Source: Nioella sp. MMSF_3534
GTDB lineage: Bacteria; Pseudomonadota; Alphaproteobacteria; Rhodobacterales; Rhodobacteraceae
NCBI RefSeq assembly: GCF_030732985.1
Contig: NZ_JASHJX010000038.1
Location: forward strand, 1-45,004
Direction: 5' to 3'
Length of the DNA stretch: 45,004 nt
The notes beneath the pieces were generated by a model. It made no database searches and was not told where the DNA came from. It saw only the letters and a program-made list of their open reading frames with translations. The position numbers and the translations under genes are program-made. The stretch's first letter is position 1. Each line of letters begins with the position of its first letter. Of this stretch, positions 8,594-18,579 are shown piece after piece.

Positions 8594-9684
8594 TCCTGCA
8601 TCTGTATATCGCCCGCAGGTTCCTGCGCTCTTTCCTGATCGTGCTGGCGGTCTTTGTCGCCATTCTGCTGCCGATCGACCTTGCCGAACAGCTGCGTGCC
8701 ATCGGGGAAAGCAATGCAGGGCTCGGCGCGGCGTTCAATCTGGCGCTGCTGAACCTGCCCGGAACGCTTTACCGGATGTTGCCGCTGTTCATCATTCTGG
8801 CAACGCTCGTTCTGTTCCTGTCCCTGGCGCGCACCTCCGAGCTTGTGGTCATAAGGGCCTCGGGCCGGTCTGCCCTGCATTCGGCCCTGTCGCCGGTGAT
8901 GATGTCGCTTGTGATCGGCATCCTCGGACTGCTGGTCATCAATCCGCTCGTCGCCGCAACCGAGCGGCAATACGAGATCTCCATGTCGCGCTACCAGAGC
9001 GGCGAAAACCGGACCCTGTCCGTGTCTGGTGAAGGGCTGTGGCTGCGCCAGGGCAGCCAGTTCGGCCAGACCGTGATCCGCGCGGCGCGTGCCAATTCCG
9101 ATGGCACGTCGCTTTTCGAAACCAGTTTCTTCGTCTTCGACCCCGACGGATTGGCGCAAAGTCGCATTGACGCGGACTCCGCTATTCTGACGGATGGGGC
9201 CTGGACGCTGACCGATGCCAAGCTCTGGCCGCTAGGACAGGCAAACCCCGAAGCGGAGGCCACCAGCCACGAAACCTTCACCCTGCCATCCACCCTGACC
9301 CGCGATCAGATCCGCGACAGTTTCGGCCGCCCCACGACGATTCCGATCTACGAACTGCCCCGGTTCATCTCGCAACTGCGCACGGCGGGCTTTGCCGCCC
9401 TGCAACATCGCATGTGGTTCATGAGCGAACTGGCCAATCCCCTGCTTCTTGCCGCGATGGTTCTGATTGGCGCGAGCTTCACGATGAGGCATACACGTTT
9501 TGGGAAAACGGGGATGATGGTGCTATTCGCATTGCTGGTGGGATTCGGGCTGTTCTTCCTGCGCAATTTCGCGCAGGTTCTGGGGGAAACCGGCCAGTTG
9601 CCGGTGGCCGTCGCGGCATGGACTCCACCGATCGCGGCGATTCTGCTGTCGCTTGGCATTCTCTTGCATACGGAGGACGGATGA
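8590..9684 (+). CDS. lptG: LPS export ABC transporter permease LptG
   Basis: A 364-residue partner of LptF with the same layout: spans near the N-terminus (LYIARRFLRSFLIVLAVFV), a periplasmic domain in the middle and three C-terminal spans. The start is GTG 8590, inside the lptF stop codon. An earlier in-frame start at 8485 would overlap lptF by 100 bp and adds no conserved sequence. It ends in an ATGA overlap with lptD. The ATPase LptB is not in this window and is normally encoded elsewhere. Confidence 0.94.
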   Translation: MILHLYIARRFLRSFLIVLAVFVAILLPIDLAEQLRAIGESNAGLGAAFNLALLNLPGTLYRMLPLFIILATLVLFLSLARTSELVVIRASGRSALHSALSPVMMSLVIGILGLLVINPLVAATERQYEISMSRYQSGENRTLSVSGEGLWLRQGSQFGQTVIRAARANSDGTSLFETSFFVFDPDGLAQSRIDADSAILTDGAWTLTDAKLWPLGQANPEAEATSHETFTLPSTLTRDQIRDSFGRPTTIPIYELPRFISQLRTAGFAALQHRMWFMSELANPLLLAAMVLIGASFTMRHTRFGKTGMMVLFALLVGFGLFFLRNFAQVLGETGQLPVAVAAWTPPIAAILLSLGILLHTEDG

Positions 9685-11810
9685 TGCGGATCGGCGCGTT
9701 TCTTCTGTCCGTGATCCTGCTGGCTGGCCCGCTGGCCGCGCAAACGCGCGCCATTCCCGCGACGCTGATCGCCGACGACATCCGCTTTTCCCGCGCAACC
9801 ACGTCGGTCACCGCCAGCGGCAATGTCGAGATCTTCTACAACGGGGTCAGGCTGCGCGCGGGCCGGATCGTCTATGATGGCACCGCTGATCGCGTGACCG
9901 TCGAAGGCCCGATCACCCTGACCGAAGACAACGGAAGCAGCATCCTCTTCGCCGATTTCGCCGAGCTTTCGGCCGATCTGCAAAACGGTGTGCTGCAATC
10001 CGCCCGGCTGGTTCTGGACCGGCAGTTGCAGATTGCCGCGACCCAGATCAACCGGGTCGACGGGCGCTATACGCAGATGTACCAGACCGTTGCGTCGTCC
10101 TGCGAGGTCTGCGCCGCCAACCCGGTGCCGCTGTGGCAGATCCGGGCGCGTCGGATCATTCATGATCAGCAGGAACAACAGCTCTATTTCGAAGATGCCC
10201 AGTTCCGCGCGCTCGGTGTGCCGATTGCATGGTTCCCGCGTCTGCGTCTGCCCGATCCGACGCTGGAACGCGCCACCGGCTTTCTGACCCCGACCATTCG
10301 CGCGTCGAACCAGTTGGGCACCGGCATTCGCCTGCCCTATTTCATCGAGTTGGGCGACCATGCGGACCTGACCGTCACGCCCTATATCACCGCAGGCGAC
10401 AGCCAGACGCTCGAGGCCCGCTTTCGCCGCGCGTTCGAGAACGGATTTGTCGAACTGAACGGGGCTGTCAGCTGGGATGACCTGTCGGTAGACTCCTCCC
10501 GATCCTACGTCTTTGCCGAGGGGTGGTTCGACCTGCCGCGCGATTTCCGGCTGGAGTTCACCTACGAAACCGTCTCGGACCCGGATTACCTGCTAACCTA
10601 CGGCTATGGCGAGGAAGACAGCCTGAACACGGGCGTGACCCTCAGCCGGGCCGATCGCAACGAATATATCGGCATTTCCGCCAACCGGTTCCGGTCCCTG
10701 CGGGAAGGCGACAACAATTTCACCCTGCCGACCCTGACCCTTGATGCGGAGGTGACGGAACGCTTCAGCCCCGCCGGGCTTGGGGGCATTGCCACGGTCG
10801 GCATGTCCACGCACAGCCATGCCCGCCGGTCGGATGCCGATATCGACGGGCGCGATGTGGCGCGGCTCAGCTTCGATGCCAATTGGCGGCGCGACTGGAT
10901 CTTGCCCGCCGGCATCCTGGCGGCGGTCGAAGCGCAATGGCAGGGGGATGTCTACAATATCAGCCAGGACTCCACCTATGACGACACCATCACACGCTCG
11001 ACGCCCTATCTTGCGGCCGAGCTGCGCTGGCCCCTGGCGCGGGCGAATTCGGCGGGGGTGACGCATCTGCTGGAACCGGTGCTGCAATATGTTTGGGCCC
11101 CTGACACGCAGCCTGCCCTGCCCAATGAAGACGGGCGCGTGGTGGAATTCGACGAGGGCAACCTGTTCTCGCTCAACCGCTTTCCCGGCGCCGACGGTCA
11201 GGAACTGGGGCCGCGCCTTGCCTATGGGCTGTCCTATACCCGCAACGATCCGCTTGGCTGGTCGCTTGGGGTGACAATCGGGCAGGTCTTGCGCGAACGC
11301 GATCATGCACAATTTACCCAAGGATCGGGGCTGGACGGGACGCAATCCGATTTCATGCTGTCCACCAGCCTCGGGATCGGCAATTCGCTGACCCTGATGA
11401 ACCGCGCCCTTTTCAGCGAGTCCTTCAACATAAGCTCGAATGAATTCGCCCTGATGTGGGAGGAGGATCAGTTCGATCTTGCCTCGTCCATCACCTGGCT
11501 GGAAGCAGATCCCGCCGAGGGCCGTCCTCAGGACATGGCGGAATGGGCCTTTGATGCCAGCTATGATTTCGACAATGCCTGGGCCGCAACAGTGGACTGG
11601 CGCTATGATTTCGAGGCCAACGAGCCCACGAGGGCGGGATTGAGCCTGATCTACGCAACCGAGTGCGTGGACGTGGAGTTTTCTCTCTCGCGTCGGTTCA
11701 CGACCTCGGCTACGTTGCCCTCAGCCACCGATATCGGATTGACTGTGGCATTGAACGGTTTCGGCGCGTCCCGCGACGGGCGCAGCTATGACCGAAGCTG
11801 CCACAGGTGA
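9681..11810 (+). CDS. lptD: LPS-assembly outer-membrane protein LptD
   Basis: A 709-residue protein with a signal peptide (MMRIGAFLLSVILLAGPLAAQ, cut near TRAIP). An OstA/LptA-like beta-jellyroll domain follows at about residues 25-140 (IRFSRATTSVTASGNVEIFYNG), then the LptD C-terminal beta-barrel (PF04453). It inserts LPS into the outer leaflet of the outer membrane. Cysteines in SSCEVCAAN near residue 140 are the type that form disulfides in LptD. GGAGG at 9672-9676 precedes the ATG, which overlaps the lptG stop. SurA, the chaperone that helps fold LptD, is encoded immediately downstream. Confidence 0.96.
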   Translation: MMRIGAFLLSVILLAGPLAAQTRAIPATLIADDIRFSRATTSVTASGNVEIFYNGVRLRAGRIVYDGTADRVTVEGPITLTEDNGSSILFADFAELSADLQNGVLQSARLVLDRQLQIAATQINRVDGRYTQMYQTVASSCEVCAANPVPLWQIRARRIIHDQQEQQLYFEDAQFRALGVPIAWFPRLRLPDPTLERATGFLTPTIRASNQLGTGIRLPYFIELGDHADLTVTPYITAGDSQTLEARFRRAFENGFVELNGAVSWDDLSVDSSRSYVFAEGWFDLPRDFRLEFTYETVSDPDYLLTYGYGEEDSLNTGVTLSRADRNEYIGISANRFRSLREGDNNFTLPTLTLDAEVTERFSPAGLGGIATVGMSTHSHARRSDADIDGRDVARLSFDANWRRDWILPAGILAAVEAQWQGDVYNISQDSTYDDTITRSTPYLAAELRWPLARANSAGVTHLLEPVLQYVWAPDTQPALPNEDGRVVEFDEGNLFSLNRFPGADGQELGPRLAYGLSYTRNDPLGWSLGVTIGQVLRERDHAQFTQGSGLDGTQSDFMLSTSLGIGNSLTLMNRALFSESFNISSNEFALMWEEDQFDLASSITWLEADPAEGRPQDMAEWAFDASYDFDNAWAATVDWRYDFEANEPTRAGLSLIYATECVDVEFSLSRRFTTSATLPSATDIGLTVALNGFGASRDGRSYDRSCHR

Positions 11811-11830
11811 CCGGAACGCCGGACGAAAGA

Positions 11831-13084
11831 ATGACGCATATGACCATGACGACCCAAGCAGACAGACCCCGCATCGCAGGCCCCCTGAAAACCCTGACCG
11901 CAGCGCTTGCCCTGTCCCTTGTCCCGTTGACACCGGCCACGGCGCAAAGCCCGTTTTCGGCCGCTGTGACCGTGAATGACCAGATCGTCACGCATTACGA
12001 AATCACGCAGCGGGTGTTGTTTCTCGAAGTTCTGAACGCTCCGGGTGACTTGCAGGAAGAGGCGCGCGAAGCCCTGATCAACGAACGCCTGCAACGCGAA
12101 GTCGGCGAGCGGTTCGGCATGCTCGCCAGCATTGACGATATCGAAGAGGGCATGGCCGAGTTCGCGGGCCGTGCCAACATGAACACCGAGGCGTTTCTCG
12201 GGGCCTTGCAGAACGAAGGAATTTCGCCGGAAACCTTCCGCGATTTCGTGGCGGCCGGGATCACCTGGCGCAATATCGTGCGCGCCCGTTTTGGGCCCCG
12301 CGCGCAGGTCACCGAGGAAGAGATCGACCGGGCGCTGACCCTGTCCGCATCCGATGGCGGCGCACAGATCAATGTCGCCGAGCTCGTGGTGCCGGTCACC
12401 CCGGAAAACGCCGATCAGATCCGTGCCGACATTGCCCGCCTTGCGCGGGAACTCGACGGCTCGATCGGGGCCTTTTCGGAAGCCGCCCGCGCCTATTCCG
12501 CTGCGGCGACAGGCCGTCAGGGCGGCGGGCTTGGCTGGCGCCCCCTGTCCGCGATCCCGCCGCAACTGCGCGCGATCCTGCTGCCGATGAATGTGGGCGA
12601 CGTGACCGACCCGGTGCCGCTTGGACCTGCCATCGCGATTTTCCAGCTGCGCGGGCTGGACGAGACCGGGTTCGTATCGCCAGAGGTGATGGCGGTCGAA
12701 TATGCCGAGGTGCTGATCCCCGGCGGCCACAGCGCCGAGGCATTGGCCGAGGCGCAGGATCTGCGCGACAGCATCGACACCTGTGACGATCTGAACGGTG
12801 TGCGTCCGGGCGGCTTTGAACTCGTTTCCCTGCCGATCGCGGATGTGCCTGGTGATATCTCGCTCGAGCTGACCCGTCTGGATGCCAACGAGGTCTCGAC
12901 CGGGCTGACCCGCGCGAACGGGACGCAGCTTCTGTTCCTGATGCTCTGCGGCCGGTCCACGGAACTGCCCGAAGGTGGACGCGACGAAGTCCGGCAGGCC
13001 CTGTTCCAGCAGCGGCTGGAAAGCTATGCGCAGGGCTATCTGGCCGAACTGCGCGCCGATGCGATCATCGACGAAAACCCATGA
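11831..13084 (+). CDS. surA: Periplasmic peptidyl-prolyl isomerase / chaperone SurA
   Basis: A protein of about 417 residues with a long basic N-region and a hydrophobic signal segment ending PATAQ, so it is exported. A SurA N-terminal helical domain follows (VTVNDQIVTHYEITQR), then a parvulin-type rotamase domain (INVAELVVPV ... GGGLGWRPLSAIPPQL). It escorts outer-membrane proteins such as LptD through the periplasm. The frame is open from GTG 11807, overlapping the lptD stop; ATG 11831 is chosen because a GGA-rich stretch precedes it, but the start is not certain. The stop overlaps pdxA (ATGA). Confidence 0.93.
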   Translation: MTHMTMTTQADRPRIAGPLKTLTAALALSLVPLTPATAQSPFSAAVTVNDQIVTHYEITQRVLFLEVLNAPGDLQEEAREALINERLQREVGERFGMLASIDDIEEGMAEFAGRANMNTEAFLGALQNEGISPETFRDFVAAGITWRNIVRARFGPRAQVTEEEIDRALTLSASDGGAQINVAELVVPVTPENADQIRADIARLARELDGSIGAFSEAARAYSAAATGRQGGGLGWRPLSAIPPQLRAILLPMNVGDVTDPVPLGPAIAIFQLRGLDETGFVSPEVMAVEYAEVLIPGGHSAEALAEAQDLRDSIDTCDDLNGVRPGGFELVSLPIADVPGDISLELTRLDANEVSTGLTRANGTQLLFLMLCGRSTELPEGGRDEVRQALFQQRLESYAQGYLAELRADAIIDENP

Positions 13085-14073
13085 CCGCGCAGACACTGCC
13101 CCCCGTGGCCGTCAGCTGCGGGGAGCCGTCCGGGATCGGCCCGGAAATCATCGTCAAGGCACGTGCCGCGCTTGGGGTGGATCTGCCCTTCTTCGCGATT
13201 GGGGATCGGCGTCATTTCGAAGCCTATGGGGCCGTTGACCTGATCTCGGCCCCCGCGGACGCATTGGATGTGCCACCCGGACGCCTGCCGCTCCTGGCCC
13301 ATGATTTTGCCGCAGATGCCGCACCCGGCCAGCCCGACCCGCGAAACGCGCAAGGCGTGATCGACGTGATCGGGAAAGGTGTCGATCTGGTTCGATCGGG
13401 CCAGGCTTCGGCGATCTGTACCGCACCCATCCACAAGAAGGCGCTGAAGGACGGGGCAGGCTTCGCCTTTCCCGGACATACGGAGTTCCTGGCCCATCTT
13501 GCGGGGGTCGAGCGTGTGGTCATGATGCTGGCCTGTGACGTGCTGCGGGTGGTGCCGGTGACGATCCACATTCCACTGACGGAGGTGCCTGCCGCTCTGA
13601 CACCAGAGCTGCTGGCCGAGACAATCCGCATCACACATGCGGCGCTGATCCGCGATTTCGGGCTGGAGGCCCCGCGATTGTCGGTAGCGGGTCTCAATCC
13701 CCATGCGGGCGAAGGCGGCACCATGGGGGTCGAGGAGATGGCGGTCATCACCCCTGTTCTGGATATGCTGCGCGCCGAAGGGATGCGGATTGCGGGGCCT
13801 GCCTCTGCCGACACCATGTTCCACGCGGGCGCGCGGGCGGGCTATGATGCGGCGATTGCCATGTATCACGATCAGGCGCTGATTCCGATCAAGACGCTGG
13901 ATTTCGCGGGCGGCGTGAATGTGACGCTCGGCCTGCCTTTCATCCGCACCTCACCCGATCACGGGACCGCCTTTGACATTGCCGGGCGCGGTATAGCCGA
14001 TCCGAGCAGCATGATCGCGGCGCTGCGTATGGCGCAGGATATGGCGCTTGCCAGGACCGGAGGCGCAGGATGA
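13081..14073 (+). CDS. pdxA: 4-hydroxythreonine-4-phosphate dehydrogenase
   Basis: A 330-residue NAD-dependent enzyme of pyridoxal 5'-phosphate synthesis (DXP-dependent route). Family blocks include AVSCGEPSGIGPEIIVKA at the start, the metal-binding PGHTEFLAHL, LNPHAGEGG, and MYHDQALIPIKTL near the end. Length is typical. It starts inside the surA stop codon. The surA-pdxA-rsmA order is an old conserved arrangement also seen in enterobacteria. A palindromic repeat separates it from rsmA. Confidence 0.96.
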   Translation: MTAQTLPPVAVSCGEPSGIGPEIIVKARAALGVDLPFFAIGDRRHFEAYGAVDLISAPADALDVPPGRLPLLAHDFAADAAPGQPDPRNAQGVIDVIGKGVDLVRSGQASAICTAPIHKKALKDGAGFAFPGHTEFLAHLAGVERVVMMLACDVLRVVPVTIHIPLTEVPAALTPELLAETIRITHAALIRDFGLEAPRLSVAGLNPHAGEGGTMGVEEMAVITPVLDMLRAEGMRIAGPASADTMFHAGARAGYDAAIAMYHDQALIPIKTLDFAGGVNVTLGLPFIRTSPDHGTAFDIAGRGIADPSSMIAALRMAQDMALARTGGAG

Positions 14074-14084
14074 CAGAGGTCGGA

Positions 14085-14145
14085 GGGGGCGCTGCCCCCG
14101 TCGCTACGCGACTCCCCCGAGGTATTTTTGCCAAGCTGAAAGGGG
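14085..14145. repeat. Rhodobacteraceae-type palindromic intergenic repeat
   Basis: Between pdxA and rsmA lie two adjacent hairpins: GGGGGC-N3-GCCCCC at 14085-14099 and GTCGC-N3-GCGAC at 14100-14112. They are followed by CCCCCGAGGTATTTTTGCCA and an AAGCTGAAAG tail. From memory, very similar elements ending in CCCGAGGTATTTTT...AAGATGAAAG recur in gaps of Rhodobacteraceae genomes. The hairpin followed by a T5 run could also reduce transcription into rsmA. Confidence 0.75.
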
Positions 14146-14175
14146 GCGCGCGCGTTAACCTTAATGGAGTGTTGC

Positions 14176-15018
14176 ATGGCCACGATTGACGGGCTGCCGC
14201 CGCTGCGCGAGGTCATTGCGACCCATGGGTTGAGTGCCCGCAAGGCGCTTGGGCAGAACTTCCTGCTGGATCTGAACCTGACCGCGAAGATTGCGCGGGC
14301 TGCCGGGGATCTGAGCGGCTGCGATGTGCTGGAGGTGGGGCCCGGCCCCGGCGGCCTGACACGCGGCTTGCTGGCCGAAGGCGCGCGGCGGGTTGTGGCC
14401 ATCGAGAAGGATGCGCGGTGTTTGCCGGCGCTGGCCGAGATTTCCGCGGCCTATCCCGGTCAGCTGGAGGTTTTGAACGAAGACGCGTTGCAGGTCGATT
14501 GGGCCGCCCATCTGACCCCGCCGATCAAGGTTGTCGCCAACCTGCCCTATAATGTGGGCACGGAATTGCTGGTGCGCTGGCTGACCCCGAAGCTCTGGCC
14601 GCCTGAGTGGCAAAGCCTGACCCTTATGTTTCAGCGCGAAGTAGCGGAGCGGATCGTGGCGCAGCCCGGCGGCAAGGCCTATGGGCGTCTGGCGGTTCTG
14701 GCGCAATGGCGTTGCAGCGCGAAGATCGCCCTGACATTACCGCCCGAAGCGTTCACCCCGCCGCCCAAGGTGCGCTCCGCCGTTGTGCATCTGGAGGCAT
14801 TGCCGGAGCCGCGCTTTGCCGCTGATCCCAAGGTTCTGGAACGCGTCGTCGCCGCCGGGTTCAACCAGCGGCGCAAGATGTTGCGGGCGGCCCTGAAGGG
14901 GGTTGCTCCGGATATCGAGGATCGCATCCTCGCGGCGGGGCTGAAACCCACCGACCGGGCCGAGCAGGTCCCGATCGAGGGGTTCTGTGCGCTCGCCCGC
15001 CAGGTGGCGGCGGGCTGA
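14176..15018 (+). CDS. rsmA: 16S rRNA (adenine1518-N6/adenine1519-N6)-dimethyltransferase
   Basis: A 280-residue SAM-dependent enzyme that dimethylates two adjacent adenines near the 3' end of 16S rRNA during 30S maturation; its loss gives kasugamycin resistance. It has [18 protein letters not shown], the SAM motif [15 protein letters not shown], and the catalytic [11 protein letters not shown] near residue 125. The ATG at 14176 has GGAG six bases upstream and gives the expected N-terminus; another ATG at 14164 lacks a site. It is the last gene of the lptF-rsmA run and converges with the DUF4167 gene across 3 bp. Confidence 0.96.
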   Translation: MATIDGLPPLREVIATHGLSARKALGQNFLLDLNLTAKIARAAGDLSGCDVLEVGPGPGGLTRGLLAEGARRVVAIEKDARCLPALAEISAAYPGQLEVLNEDALQVDWAAHLTPPIKVVANLPYNVGTELLVRWLTPKLWPPEWQSLTLMFQREVAERIVAQPGGKAYGRLAVLAQWRCSAKIALTLPPEAFTPPPKVRSAVVHLEALPEPRFAADPKVLERVVAAGFNQRRKMLRAALKGVAPDIEDRILAAGLKPTDRAEQVPIEGFCALARQVAAG

Positions 15019-15021
15019 GGC

Positions 15022-15594
15022 TTATTCGGCGGCCTGCGGGCCTTCTTCCGGAGAGTTCGGCGCGTCACCCTGCCCCTCTGACGGGGCTTCTGCCGTTTTC
15101 TTCGGCGCACGGCGGGTGCGGGGGCGCTTGGGCTTGGGCGCGCTTTCGGGCGTGCTGACCAGGCCGCTGTCGCCCGATGCGGGCACGTCGATTACCTCGC
15201 CGAAGGACTTCTGTTCCGGCTTGCTGTCGGGCATGTCTGCGGGCTGGTCCTGCGCGGCCTCATCTTCGCGCGCCTGACGCGCTTCTCGGGCCTGCTGCTG
15301 TTGCTGCTGCTGCGCTTCCTGCTCGGCGCGGCGGGCGTCCTGTTCGCGCTGCGCTTCCCCCAGCATCCGCGCGTAATGCTCCGCATGCTGCTGGAAGTTC
15401 TCAGCGGCCACCCTGTCATTGGCAAGCTGCGCATCGCGGGTCAGCTGATTGTATTTGTCAATAATCTGCTGCGGCGTTCCACGGACCTTGCCCTCGGGGC
15501 CGGAACTGTCGAACACGCGGTTGACGATGTTGCCCATGGAGCGGTTGTTGTTGCGATTGCCCTTGGACCGCGAACGGTTTTTAGATGATCTCAT
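15022..15594 (-). CDS. DUF4167 domain-containing protein
   Basis: A 190-residue protein. The basic, low-complexity N-terminus (MRSSKNRSRSKGNRNNNR) leads into the DUF4167 region (PF13763; about residues 18-80, VNRVFDSSGPEGKVRGTPQQIIDKY and QQHAEHYARML). A Gln/Glu-rich coiled-coil-like stretch with QQQQQQQ and an acidic/Pro-rich disordered tail ending in a basic KPKRPRTRRAPKK patch complete it. The family is conserved in alphaproteobacteria and often lies next to prmC-prfA, as here. The charge pattern suggests RNA or ribosome association, but the function is unknown. Confidence 0.88.
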   Translation of the reverse strand: MRSSKNRSRSKGNRNNNRSMGNIVNRVFDSSGPEGKVRGTPQQIIDKYNQLTRDAQLANDRVAAENFQQHAEHYARMLGEAQREQDARRAEQEAQQQQQQQAREARQAREDEAAQDQPADMPDSKPEQKSFGEVIDVPASGDSGLVSTPESAPKPKRPRTRRAPKKTAEAPSEGQGDAPNSPEEGPQAAE

Positions 15595-15890
15595 GTGTCT
15601 GTATCTGTTCCAGTTGTCCTGGTGTCATTGGGATGCGGGACATGCGATGGTCAGGCAATCGGGCCTGTCCGGCTGGACGTTGCAGCTTGCCCCTGCTGTT
15701 GCGGTTATCCCTGCTGTTTTCGTCTCGTCTGAGGGTGAACCGCGGGGGCATGGCCTGATGTCCATTCCGCATCCGCTGCCCCTGTGTAACCACGGGTTTC
15801 CCGGCAAAACAAGGGCAAACTGGCCCTTATGCGGCGTTTTCCGCCGGGGTTGGCGGAAATATCGCGCAAATTGACGCCATGCGTGCCCGA
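15595..15890. other. Gene-free stretch between prmC and the DUF4167 gene
   Basis: About 296 bp without a convincing gene. On the minus strand it must hold the end of prmC and the promoter of the DUF4167 gene. A perfect 8-bp inverted repeat (TTTCCGCC at 15838-15845 and GGCGGAAA at 15852-15859, 6-nt loop) lies about 30 bp after the prmC stop and may act as its terminator, although no T-run follows. Confidence 0.5.
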
Positions 15891-16732
15891 TCAGGCAGGT
15901 TTTCTGCCCAGAACCACGCGATCCCTGCCATCAAGATCGGGTCGGACCTGCACCTCTTCAAGCCCTGCCTTGCGGAACATGGCGGCCACGGCATGCCCTT
16001 GGGTGGGGCCGATCTCGACCATCAGCCGACCGCCGGGTCTGAGATGCGCAGGCGCGTCGCGGGTGATGATGCGGTAGGCGGACAGCCCGTCCCCTTCATC
16101 GGTCAGCGCCATCCTTGGTTCGTGATGCACCTCGGCGGAGAGGCCCGGCATCTCGTCAAGCGCGATATAGGGCGGGTTGGAGACGATCAGATCGAACTGC
16201 CCCCCCACGATTTCCAGCCAGTTGCTGCACAGAAAGGCAACGCGCGGCAGGACACCGTGTTTCTCGGCATTGGCCTCGGCCACTTCCAGCGCGTCGGTAG
16301 AGAGATCTGTTGCGATCCCCGTCGCCTGAGGCCGTTCCGCCAGAAGCGTGATCAGGATACAGCCCGATCCGGTGCCGAGGTCCAACACCTCTGAAAAGGG
16401 CTCGCTCAGGGCAAGTTCGATCAGGGCCTCCGTGTCCGGGCGCGGGTCCAGAACCTTGTCGGTCACGGTAAAGCGCCGGCCATAGAAATCGCGGTAGCCG
16501 CGGATATGGGACATGGGCACACCGAAGGAGCGACGGAAGTAGAGGCGCCGCGCCTCTTCGAAGACCTCTTGCGCCACCTCGTCCTGCGCCATCAGGGTCA
16601 GGCGCGCAGGATCTGCCCCCATGGCATGGGCCAGCAGCATCCGCAGTTCGGACATGGGCAGGTCGGCGCCATCATACTCCATCTCGGATTTCAGCGCGCG
16701 AAGGGCGGTGGTCACGGTCAGAGGGGCGTCGC

Positions 16733-16736
<4 letters not shown>
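15891..16736 (-). CDS. prmC: Peptide chain release factor N5-glutamine methyltransferase
   Basis: A 281-residue SAM-dependent enzyme that methylates the glutamine of the GGQ motif in release factors. It has the N-terminal helical domain, [14 protein letters not shown], the SAM loop [15 protein letters not shown], and the catalytic [11 protein letters not shown]. The start is GTG 16736, overlapping the prfA stop codon, so the enzyme is coupled to its own substrate RF1, the usual bacterial arrangement. Confidence 0.95.
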
Positions 16737-17788
<1,052 letters not shown>

Positions 17789-17820
17789 GACAGGCGGTGT
17801 GGCGCGGGGCGCGCGCGCCG

Positions 17821-18276
17821 TCAAGGGGCTAGCGCTGCCTCCAGCCGCTCCATCCAGCGGCTGACACGGGCCGCATTCACCCCGGCATCGCCATAGCCGA
17901 AGCGGGACCGGGAAAACACCTCGACCCGCGTTCCATCCCCTTCCGGGCTCAGCCGGATGGAAATGGCATCGGGATAGCCCATGATCCGGCTGCGCTGCAC
18001 ATAGGTTACCAGCCCCTCCTCTGCCCTGCCCGCAAGGCGCGACACGCGCGGGGCCATGGCCAGGACGCGGTCCAGGGCATCTGCGACGGCTTCGGGGGAT
18101 GCTTGCAGCATCAACGCCGGGGCGTCCCCGTCGCTGCCCCTCAGAAGATAGGCATTGGGGGTGCGGGGCCGTTCCGCCGTTGACGGGTCCACATGCCACC
18201 GCTCGACCGACATGGGGGAGAGCCGGATATAGAGCAGCAAGGCAACGGGCAGCAGGAGCAATAGAAGGTAACGCAT
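17821..18276 (-). CDS. DUF1499 family membrane-anchored protein
   Basis: A 151-residue protein beginning [19 protein letters not shown], a single N-terminal membrane anchor or uncleaved signal. A DUF1499 domain (PF07386) follows, with the pattern [19 protein letters not shown] and [21 protein letters not shown]. The domain would lie in the periplasm; function is unknown. The ATG at 18276 is chosen because it puts the hydrophobic segment at the N-terminus. It stops 32 bp before prfA and may be co-transcribed with it. Confidence 0.85.
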   Translation of the reverse strand: MRYLLLLLLPVALLLYIRLSPMSVERWHVDPSTAERPRTPNAYLLRGSDGDAPALMLQASPEAVADALDRVLAMAPRVSRLAGRAEEGLVTYVQRSRIMGYPDAISIRLSPEGDGTRVEVFSRSRFGYGDAGVNAARVSRWMERLEAALAP

Positions 18277-18391
18277 CTGCCATAGATGGGGCGGCACGCC
18301 GAATTTGCAAAGGTGACGCGGCACAAGCTGCGCCCTGATTTCAGGGCTCTTCCCGCGCGGTGCTGACGACCCTCGAAGACCAACGCATTAA

Positions 18392-18448
18392 GGTTTACAC
18401 CGGTTAAGGTTAACGCCGGTTAGGGTTAATGCCGGTTAGGATTAACGC
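18392..18448. repeat. 16-bp tandem repeat GGTTAACGCCGGTTAG
   Basis: Three and a half head-to-tail copies (18392-18407, 18408-18423, 18424-18439, partial 18440-18448) of GGTTAAcGCCGGTTAG with one to three changes each. They lie in the 303-bp gap between the ackA stop and the DUF1499 start, which otherwise shows no gene. Each unit contains GTTAA/TTAAC steps and a CCGG core. The repeat sits just upstream of DUF1499-prfA-prmC on the minus strand. Confidence 0.9.
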
Positions 18449-18579
18449 TTTTTGAAGCGCGGTCCCAAGATGGGTCAGACTGCGCGTCAAAAACGAGGGT
18501 TGGCAGCGGGCGGTGTCAAACGGGCCAGCTTCGGGAAAGCAACCCCCGCTGCAGGCCGAAACAGCGGACCGGTCTCTGG

